This document shows, one piece after another, positions 1-5,677 of a stretch of 6,613 bases of DNA (the stretch's first letter is position 1; each line of letters begins with the position of its first letter). The position numbers and the translations under genes are program-made. The stretch comes from an uncultured Planctomycetaceae bacterium (GTDB taxonomy: Bacteria > Planctomycetota > Planctomycetia > Pirellulales > UBA1268): the NCBI GenBank assembly GCA_903949225.1, contig CAJAYZ010000624.1, positions 1 to 6,613 on the forward strand. Direction: 5' to 3'. The notes below the pieces were generated by a model that saw only the letters and a list, made by a program, of their open reading frames with translations, did not search any database and was not told where the DNA came from.

Positions 1-2
1 GC

Positions 3-155
3 CCACGGCGGCAGGACGAGGGCGGCGACGACGCTTCCGCACCGGTCCCGCAGGGACCGGAGGGGGACCATGCCGCTGCGCGACCGGGCAAGCGACGCGA
101 TCGGCGTAACGCTCCTGGGAACGCCCTGGCCAACCGACCAAGAGGTGCACGATGA
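3..155 (+). CDS. 3' end of an upstream gene (partial), possibly ResB-like partner
   Basis: The frame starting at base 3 is open from the left edge and stops at TGA 153-155, giving about 50 residues of a C-terminal tail. The tail is polar and rich in Gly, Asp, Pro, Ala and Arg, with a fairly acidic first half (DEGGDD) and a basic end. It has no recognisable domain. The TGA overlaps the ATG of the following ccsA gene as ATGA, a common arrangement for co-translated operon partners. In system II cytochrome c biogenesis the usual partner of CcsA is ResB (CcsB), so a ResB C-terminus would fit, but that rests on position alone. The other two plus frames are also open at the edge: frame 1 throughout, frame 2 until TAA 107-109. 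In GC-rich DNA this frame choice is therefore not certain. Third-position GC is high up to about base 100 and weaker after that. Confidence 0.45.
   Translation, partial: PRRQDEGGDDASAPVPQGPEGDHAAARPGKRRDRRNAPGNALANRPRGAR
42..60. repeat. Perfect 8-bp inverted repeat (hairpin)
   Basis: CCGGTCCC at 42-49 and GGGACCGG at 53-60 are exact reverse complements separated by GCA, giving a GC-rich 8-bp stem with a three-base loop. No T-run follows, so it is not a standard intrinsic terminator. If the upstream reading frame is real, the hairpin lies inside its coding sequence, about 90 bases before the ccsA start. It may only reflect high GC content. Confidence 0.3.
140..147 (+). promoter_or_regulatory. 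Ribosome binding site for ccsA
   Basis: AAGAGGTG differs from the ideal AGGAGGTG at one base. Six bases separate its GG from the ATG at 152. An in-frame TAA lies at 107-109 with no ATG, GTG or TTG between it and 152, so this site and the stop together fix the start. The site sits inside the end of the probable upstream gene, which fits translational coupling. Confidence 0.6.
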
Positions 156-2842
156 CCACGCTCCGAATCCCTTCCATCGCAGGCCTCCGCGCTCTCTTCG
201 CGGCGGCGCTGGTTGCCATCGGGGCTGCCGCGGCCGTCTCGGCAGGCGCCGCCCCGCCGGCGCCGGGGCTCTCTCCCTCCCTGCACGCGTGGCGATCGAT
301 CCCCGTCCTCGAGGACGGACGGATCATGCCGCTGGACACCTTCGCGCGTCGGCATGTCGAGACGATCTGCCATGTCCAAGAGCCGAAGCTTGCCGTCGTG
401 ACCGGGGAGCCGCTGACGAAGTGGCATGCCGACGAACTCCTCCTCGACTGGCTCGTCCGGCCGGCCGCCTGGGAGGATGTTCCGTTCTTGACTGCCGAGC
501 ATGAGGAATTGCGGAAGCTCCTCGGCCTCGAGTTGTTCGCCGAAACGCCCAAGGGGCGGGTGCGGCTGAAGTACGCAGCTCCCTCCGACGTGGCCGACTC
601 TGAGCCGCTCCGCCAACGCCTCATCGATCTCGACGGCCGCCGCACGGAGGCGATGAAGGAGGGTCGGCAGTTCCAGGCCGAGGGGGTCGATGCCAAGGTC
701 GAGCAACTCTGGCAGGCCTACGTCACCTGGCGCCAACTCGTGTTCCGGGCCGCTGACGATGCCGTCGGTCGGACACGCTTCCTGCGGACCTTCGAGCAAC
801 TGGTCACCACCTGGAAGCCGCTCCGCGAAAAGCTCCCTCAGGCGCTGGCGACCGACGTCGACGGCGCCCTTCAGGGGCTCGCCGAGGTGATGGGCAATTC
901 GACCCGTTTTCCGACCGAAGATGTGATTCCCCGCCTGACGACACTGCGGCAGGCGGTCGATGCCCTGGCCGTGTCCGGCGACGCCCCGGCCGACATCCGC
1001 CGCGGCGTTCGTCGCCTCGGCGATCGCCTCACCGCCCTCGGCGAGGCGCTCTACGACAATGGTGGCAGCCTCCATGTGGTGCCGGCCCTCCACGCCGACG
1101 CCCTCGAGGCAGAACGGAGCACGGAAGACGACATGCCGGCCTGGCTCGCCTGGCCGACGCTTCTCGATGCCGAGCCCGATCTTCTCCAGGGCTATCCGGC
1201 CGACCGGGTCCGTGGTGTCCGGGCGGCATTCGAGACGGTGGCTGCGGCGGTCAAGGCGCCGGTCACCGACCTGGGGCGACCGGCCGATGTGGCAGCGGCA
1301 ACGGAAAACCTCGCCTCGCGGCTCCGCAGCCTCGGGGAAGCGGTCGAACCCCTCCGCGAGAGCCTGCCGATCGAACGCCCCGACGCCGATCTCCTCAGTC
1401 ATACCCGCTATCCGCCCGTCGGGAGCACGAAGCGGGAAGTGACCTACAACGTCGGCGACCCGTTCCGGATGTCGTGGGTGGCGGCGCTGCTCGCTCTGGC
1501 TGCCTATGCGGTGTCGATCGGCCGAGTGCGCGTGCCGCTGTTCTGGGTCGCCACCTTCCTCCTCCTCTTCCAACTGGCCTGGACGGCGCAGGCCTTCGCC
1601 TCACGCGTGGCGATCACCGGCTGGGCGCCGGTGACGAACATGTACGAGACGGTGATCTACGTCCCCTTCTTTCTCACGTTCCTCGGTCTCTCCTTCCTTC
1701 TCGCGCCGATCATGGCCACGGGCATGAGCGATGCCTGGCGGATGACGGCGGTGCCCCCTCCTGTCGGCTCGATGATCCCCGGCGAGGCGACGCCCCTCGA
1801 TGCGACGCGTGCCCGTCTCCACGGCGGAGCCCGCGGATGGGGAGCCATCAACTGGCTGCTCCTCCTCCCCCGGATCGCCCTCTCGGGGCTGGTGCTCTGG
1901 ATCCTGGCGATGGCGCCGTACGCGGCGGGCGGGCGGACGATCATCAATCTCTTCCCGCAGACCGACGTCGACCGGAGCATCCCCAACCTCAACAACCTCG
2001 TCGTCTGGCTCGTCGGCTGGTCGGTGCTCGCTCCGGCGGTGTGGTATCTCCCCCGCGTCATCCTCACGACCGTCGTGTCGCTCTTCAGCGTGCCGTCCTC
2101 CTGGCGGCGCGGGACGTTCGCCGCCGAGGTGCCGGAGGTCTACCGGCGGAAGTCGTTCGGGCTCGTCGTCGCCGCGGTGGCCTTCGCCGGAACGTTCATC
2201 GCCTGGTTCTTCCCGATTCCAGGCAAGCAGTTCAGTCCGCTGCAGCCGGTCCTTCGCGACAACTTCTGGCTCACGATCCATGTCCTCACGATTGTCTCGA
2301 GCTACGCTGCCGGCGCTCTCGCCTGGGGCTTGGGGATTCTGTCGCTGGGCCACTATCTCCTCGGCAGCTATCCGCGGGGAAGCGGGGGAAGATCGCGGCC
2401 ACCCGAGGCCTGCGTCGAACTCGCTGGCTACATCTACAAGTCGATGCAGGTGGCGGTGATCCTCCTCGCAGCTGGCACGATTCTCGGCGGCCTGTGGGCC
2501 GACGTCTCCTGGGGGAGATTCTGGGGATGGGATCCGAAGGAAGTCTGGGCGCTGGTGTCGCTGCTGGCGTACATGATGATCCTCCACGGCCGCTATGCCG
2601 GGTGGATCGGCAACTTCGGTCTGGCTGCCGGCGCCGTTCTCGGCGCGGCGGTGATCGGGATGTCGTGGTATGGCGTCAACTTCCTCCTCGGCGCGGGCCT
2701 CCATTCGTATGGCTTCGGCCAGGGGGGCCAGACGGAGTTCTTCACGTTCCTCGTGGCAAACTTCGTCCTTCTCGCGGCGGCCGGATGGCGGATGAGAAAC
2801 GAGACCAGGCAACCTGCGGCCGAGACGGTCAAGGCAGCCTGA
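152..2842 (+). CDS. ccsA: Cytochrome c biogenesis protein CcsA (system II) with large exported N-terminal domain
   Basis: This is the heme-handling subunit of the ResB/CcsA cytochrome c synthase, which moves heme across the membrane and ligates it to CXXCH cysteines of exported apocytochromes. Residues 1-33 look like a signal peptide with a likely cut near SAGA-A. Residues 35-435 are soluble, largely helical and presumably extracytoplasmic. They open with a motif of the type IPVLEDGR.MPLDTFAR and end with E-V-T-Y-N before the first membrane helix at about 440. From there to about 880 I count roughly 11 hydrophobic helices. Family marks are P-V-T-N-M-Y-E around residues 494-499, His710, the tryptophan-rich heme motif W787-G-R-F-W-G-W-D-P-K-E797, His812, and His851 in G-L-H-S-Y-G. 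The three histidines match in order and spacing the two external and one membrane heme ligands known in CcsBA proteins. A typical CcsA has only about 300-400 residues, so the front half is an extension. The WWD-type motif is shared with CcmC and CcmF, but the Y-E and H-S-Y-G motifs favour CcsA. The gene probably forms an operon with both plus-strand neighbours. Confidence 0.93.
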   Translation: MTTLRIPSIAGLRALFAAALVAIGAAAAVSAGAAPPAPGLSPSLHAWRSIPVLEDGRIMPLDTFARRHVETICHVQEPKLAVVTGEPLTKWHADELLLDWLVRPAAWEDVPFLTAEHEELRKLLGLELFAETPKGRVRLKYAAPSDVADSEPLRQRLIDLDGRRTEAMKEGRQFQAEGVDAKVEQLWQAYVTWRQLVFRAADDAVGRTRFLRTFEQLVTTWKPLREKLPQALATDVDGALQGLAEVMGNSTRFPTEDVIPRLTTLRQAVDALAVSGDAPADIRRGVRRLGDRLTALGEALYDNGGSLHVVPALHADALEAERSTEDDMPAWLAWPTLLDAEPDLLQGYPADRVRGVRAAFETVAAAVKAPVTDLGRPADVAAATENLASRLRSLGEAVEPLRESLPIERPDADLLSHTRYPPVGSTKREVTYNVGDPFRMSWVAALLALAAYAVSIGRVRVPLFWVATFLLLFQLAWTAQAFASRVAITGWAPVTNMYETVIYVPFFLTFLGLSFLLAPIMATGMSDAWRMTAVPPPVGSMIPGEATPLDATRARLHGGARGWGAINWLLLLPRIALSGLVLWILAMAPYAAGGRTIINLFPQTDVDRSIPNLNNLVVWLVGWSVLAPAVWYLPRVILTTVVSLFSVPSSWRRGTFAAEVPEVYRRKSFGLVVAAVAFAGTFIAWFFPIPGKQFSPLQPVLRDNFWLTIHVLTIVSSYAAGALAWGLGILSLGHYLLGSYPRGSGGRSRPPEACVELAGYIYKSMQVAVILLAAGTILGGLWADVSWGRFWGWDPKEVWALVSLLAYMMILHGRYAGWIGNFGLAAGAVLGAAVIGMSWYGVNFLLGAGLHSYGFGQGGQTEFFTFLVANFVLLAAAGWRMRNETRQPAAETVKAA

Positions 2843-2847
2843 GTGCG

Positions 2848-2856
2848 AGGGAGAGG
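2848..2856 (+). promoter_or_regulatory. Ribosome binding site for the dehydrogenase gene
   Basis: The purine stretch AGGGAGAGG lies between the ccsA stop (2840-2842) and the ATG at 2859. It could serve either of two in-frame ATGs, at 2859 (M-S-M) or 2865. From its GGAG core the spacing is about 5 bases to the first ATG, and about 8 bases from its end to the second. The exported product would be the same either way. Confidence 0.5.
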
Positions 2857-2858
2857 CG

Positions 2859-5654
2859 ATGAGCATGGCACGACGGGGATTGGAACGGCCGACGGGATCG
2901 CGCGTGTGGAAGTGGCTGACGGCGGCCGCAGCGCTGCTTTCGCCGCTCGTGGCCTTCGCCGCGGAGCCCGACCTCGACCCGGCCCGCTTCGAGGCGACGA
3001 CCCTCCTGTCCGGACTCACGCAACCGATGGAACTGGCGGTCGCCCCGGATGGCACCGTCTATTGGATCGAGTTCGGCGGTCGTCTCCGCGCCCTCGACAG
3101 GAGTGCCCGCGAGCCGCGGCTCGTCGGTGAGTTGACCGTCACGACCGCCCAGGAGAACGGCCTCATCGGCCTGGCGCTCGATCCCCACTTCGCCGACAAC
3201 GGGCATGTCTTTCTCCAGTACTCCCCCCCCGACTTCGACGGGCAGCACGTCAGTCGGTTCACGATCCGTGACGGCCTTCTCGATCTCACCTCCGAGAAGC
3301 TGCTCCTCGAATTCCAGGAGCAACGGAAGGAATGCTGCCACCATGCCGGATCACTCGCCTTCGGCCCCGATGGCTGCCTGTTCATCGCCACCGGTGACAA
3401 CACCCATCCCCATGGCGACTCGCAGGGCTTCGCGCCGATCGACGAGCGCCCGGAGAAGGCCCCCTGGGACGCACAAAAGTCGTCGGCCAACACCGCGTCG
3501 TTGAGCGGCAAGATCCTCCGCATCCGGCCCCGTGTCGACGGCAGCGTGGAGATCCCCGAGGGAAATCTGTTCCCTCGCGACGGCTCCTCGGGGCGGCCGG
3601 AGATCTACTGCATGGGCTGCCGGAATCCCTGGAGGATGTCGGTCGATTCGCAGTCCGGCACGGTCTATTGGGGGGAGGTCGGGCCCGACGCCGGCGGCGA
3701 GGGCCCGCGTGGCCCGCGGGGCTATGACGAGATCAACCAGGCAAAGGGGCCGGGCAATTTCGGCTGGCCCTACTTCATCGGCGACAACCTCGCCTACGCC
3801 GATTACGACTTCGCCACCGGGGCCGTCGGGCCACTCTTCGATGCGGCCGCACCGGTCAACGCCTCCCCGAACAACACCGGCTCGAGCGTCCTCCCTCCGG
3901 CACGCTCTGCCTTCCTCTGGTATCCGTACGGCGCCTCGGCAGCGTTCCCGGAACTCGGGGAAGGGGGCCGGACGGCTTGCGCGGGACCGGTCTACCACGA
4001 GGCCGACCATGGCGACTCGCCGACGCGCTTCCCCTCCCGCTACGACAACTGCCTGTTCATCTACGAATGGACGCGGAACTGGATCAAAGTCGTCCGACTT
4101 GACGACGAGCAGCGGGTCGCCGGCATCGAGTCGTTCCTCCCCGACCGGCCGTTCGCGCGGCCAATCGACCTCCAGTTCGGCACCGACGGGGCGCTCTATC
4201 TCCTCGAATACGGCGACACGTGGGGAGTGAATGCCAACGCCCGGCTCGTGCGGATCGACTATGTCCGCGGCAACCGGGCGCCGGTGGCGGTGGCCACCGC
4301 GGAGAACAACATCGGCCGTCATCCGCTGACGGTGAAGCTCTCAAGCGAGGGAACGTTCGACAAGGACGGCGATCGTCTCGACCATCAGTGGCGGATCATC
4401 CGCACTCCTGACGGGGAGGCGGCCACCGCTTCGTCGCTGGGGGAAGGCGTGCCCGCCGCCGCGACTTTCGAGGTCGCGTCGGGCGAGGCCCACCCCACCC
4501 TCTCGTTCACCGAGCCTGGTGTCTACACCGTGGAATTGGTCGTCCGCGATTCTTCCGGAGCCGAGCGGAGCGCGTCGGTGCCGGTGGTCGTCGGCAACGC
4601 CCGCCCCGAGGTCCGGTTCGCGAGCCCTTCCGACGGTGATTTCTTCGACCCCGAGAAGACGATCGAGTTCCGACTCGTGATCCGCGACCACGAGGACGGC
4701 ACGAACGACACGGCTGCGGCCGATGCCGACGGGCTCGAGGAATTGATGTCGGAGGATGTCCCGCGGGCAGCCGTGCAGGCCGGCCATGTCGCCGAGGGGG
4801 CTGCGGCCGTTCCCCCCGGGCTCGACCAGATGCGGCGGAGCGACTGTTTCAATTGCCATGCCGTCGACCAAGCGCGCGTCGGCCCGCCGCTGGTGGAGGT
4901 GGCCAACAAGTACCGTGGCAAGGAGGGGGCGCTCGAAGCCTCGGTCGAGCGCGTTCTCAAGGGCTCAACGGGCGTGTGGGGAAAGATTCCGATGATCCCC
5001 CACTCCCATCACACTCCCGACGAGATCCGCGAGATGGTGGGCTGGATCTATTCGCTCACCCCCTCGGCGCTGACGCGCGTGTTCACCGGCTTTGTCGGGA
5101 GCATTCCGGTGACGCCGGAGGAGGTTAGCAAGGGGGGCCGCTACCGGCTCGAGGCAACCTACCTCGACCGCGGCGTTGGCGCGATTCCTGCACTTGCCGG
5201 CACGGCCACGGTGTTTCTCCGGCCGAGGCTCACCGAGGCCGAGACCGCCGATGAGATCCATGGCCCCCAGGTGCTCGCTTCCGGCAATGCCGGCGGGGGA
5301 AAATTTCTCGGTGCGGTCAATCACGACCATTGGCTCCTGTTCCGCGACGTCCCCCTCGATGCGGTCGGGGGCGCGACACTGAAGATGGCGTCGGCCGGAG
5401 CTGGCGGGGCCGTCGAGCTGCGCCTCGACGCCGTGGACGGGCCGCTCTTGGCGACGGTGCCGGTGGAGGTCAATGGCCAGTGGGAGCAGTTCTACGAGCG
5501 GTCGGCCACCTGGACGCCGGTCGCTGGCCGCCACGATGTCTATGTCCGATTCCTCCATCCACAACAGGCCGGCGGGATGATGAATCTCGACAGCCTCCAC
5601 TGGAATGCGATTGGGGATTCGCGTGATCCGGGCGGGGATGCCGTGCCGCGGTAA
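2859..5654 (+). CDS. Exported PQQ-dependent sugar dehydrogenase fused to PKD, cytochrome c and CBM6-like domains
   Basis: This is probably a secreted oxidoreductase that oxidises a sugar at a PQQ site and passes electrons to its own heme. Residues 1-34 form a signal peptide (basic start, hydrophobic 20-33, cut at AFA-A). Residues about 44-470 are a glucose/sorbosone dehydrogenase beta-propeller: SGLTQP near 51, Q98-E-N-G-L-I-G, C159-C-H-H-A-G-S-L leading to G179-D-N, R255-N-P, G288-Y-D-E-I-N with N-F-G-W-P, and L448-L-E-Y-G-D. His161 aligns with the catalytic base and R255-N256 with the PQQ-contact Arg-Asn of soluble glucose dehydrogenase. Residues 472-579 are a PKD domain (N-R-A-P-V, F-D-K-D-G-D). 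About 580-640 is a second Ig-like segment (P-E-V, D-H-E-D-G). About 655-736 is a class I cytochrome c with C663-F-N-C666-H667 and axial ligand candidate M712 in I-P-M-I-P. About 758-925 resembles a CBM6 domain (A-T-Y-L-D, W825, W875, N909-L-D). The substrate cannot be read from the sequence. The gene starts 16 bases after ccsA, whose product would mature its heme. Confidence 0.9.
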   Translation: MSMARRGLERPTGSRVWKWLTAAAALLSPLVAFAAEPDLDPARFEATTLLSGLTQPMELAVAPDGTVYWIEFGGRLRALDRSAREPRLVGELTVTTAQENGLIGLALDPHFADNGHVFLQYSPPDFDGQHVSRFTIRDGLLDLTSEKLLLEFQEQRKECCHHAGSLAFGPDGCLFIATGDNTHPHGDSQGFAPIDERPEKAPWDAQKSSANTASLSGKILRIRPRVDGSVEIPEGNLFPRDGSSGRPEIYCMGCRNPWRMSVDSQSGTVYWGEVGPDAGGEGPRGPRGYDEINQAKGPGNFGWPYFIGDNLAYADYDFATGAVGPLFDAAAPVNASPNNTGSSVLPPARSAFLWYPYGASAAFPELGEGGRTACAGPVYHEADHGDSPTRFPSRYDNCLFIYEWTRNWIKVVRLDDEQRVAGIESFLPDRPFARPIDLQFGTDGALYLLEYGDTWGVNANARLVRIDYVRGNRAPVAVATAENNIGRHPLTVKLSSEGTFDKDGDRLDHQWRIIRTPDGEAATASSLGEGVPAAATFEVASGEAHPTLSFTEPGVYTVELVVRDSSGAERSASVPVVVGNARPEVRFASPSDGDFFDPEKTIEFRLVIRDHEDGTNDTAAADADGLEELMSEDVPRAAVQAGHVAEGAAAVPPGLDQMRRSDCFNCHAVDQARVGPPLVEVANKYRGKEGALEASVERVLKGSTGVWGKIPMIPHSHHTPDEIREMVGWIYSLTPSALTRVFTGFVGSIPVTPEEVSKGGRYRLEATYLDRGVGAIPALAGTATVFLRPRLTEAETADEIHGPQVLASGNAGGGKFLGAVNHDHWLLFRDVPLDAVGGATLKMASAGAGGAVELRLDAVDGPLLATVPVEVNGQWEQFYERSATWTPVAGRHDVYVRFLHPQQAGGMMNLDSLHWNAIGDSRDPGGDAVPR

Positions 5655-5667
5655 TTCCACCGCGGTA
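5644..5667. terminator. Possible hairpin between convergent genes
   Basis: The two CCGCGG blocks (5646-5651 and 5660-5665) are each palindromic, so they can pair with each other around the loop TAATTCCA. One G-T and one T-A pair can extend the stem outward. The sequence that follows, TAATTCC, has only a short AT tract. It is the only inverted structure I see where the two convergent genes meet, so it could act as a weak bidirectional terminator. The stem is short and the case is modest. Confidence 0.3.
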
Positions 5668-5672
5668 ATTCC
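5646..5672 (+). repeat. Tandem 13-bp direct repeat across the dehydrogenase stop codon
   Basis: CCGCGGTAATTCC occurs at 5646-5658 and again at 5660-5672 with a single A between, so the unit is effectively a 14-base tandem duplication. The TAA of the first copy (5652-5654) is the stop codon of the dehydrogenase gene. The second TAA is out of frame because the period is 14. The pair looks like a local slippage duplication at the gene end. Confidence 0.85.
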
Positions 5673-5677
5673 CCCGA

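Noticed and set aside
70..504. 144-residue plus-strand frame starting before ccsA
   Set aside because: From 152 on it overlaps the ccsA signal peptide and exported domain in another frame. The product is Arg-rich without domains.
1474..2862. 462-residue plus-strand frame inside ccsA
   Set aside because: It is the +1 shadow of the membrane region. The ccsA frame there carries the conserved heme motifs, while this product is Arg-rich and featureless.
1601..3055. 484-residue open frame on the minus strand across ccsA and the dehydrogenase start
   Set aside because: It lies antisense to two strongly supported genes. Its product is Arg/Glu/Pro/His rich with no domain, as expected for a shadow frame in GC-rich DNA with few stops.
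3333..3344. C159-C-H-H as a second heme-binding site in the dehydrogenase
   Set aside because: It lacks the C-x-x-C-H spacing and sits exactly at the catalytic His position of the propeller. Only C663-C666-H667 fits a heme c site.
3351..4322. 323-residue minus-strand frame under the dehydrogenase propeller
   Set aside because: It is antisense to conserved propeller motifs, with no ribosome site or recognisable domain.
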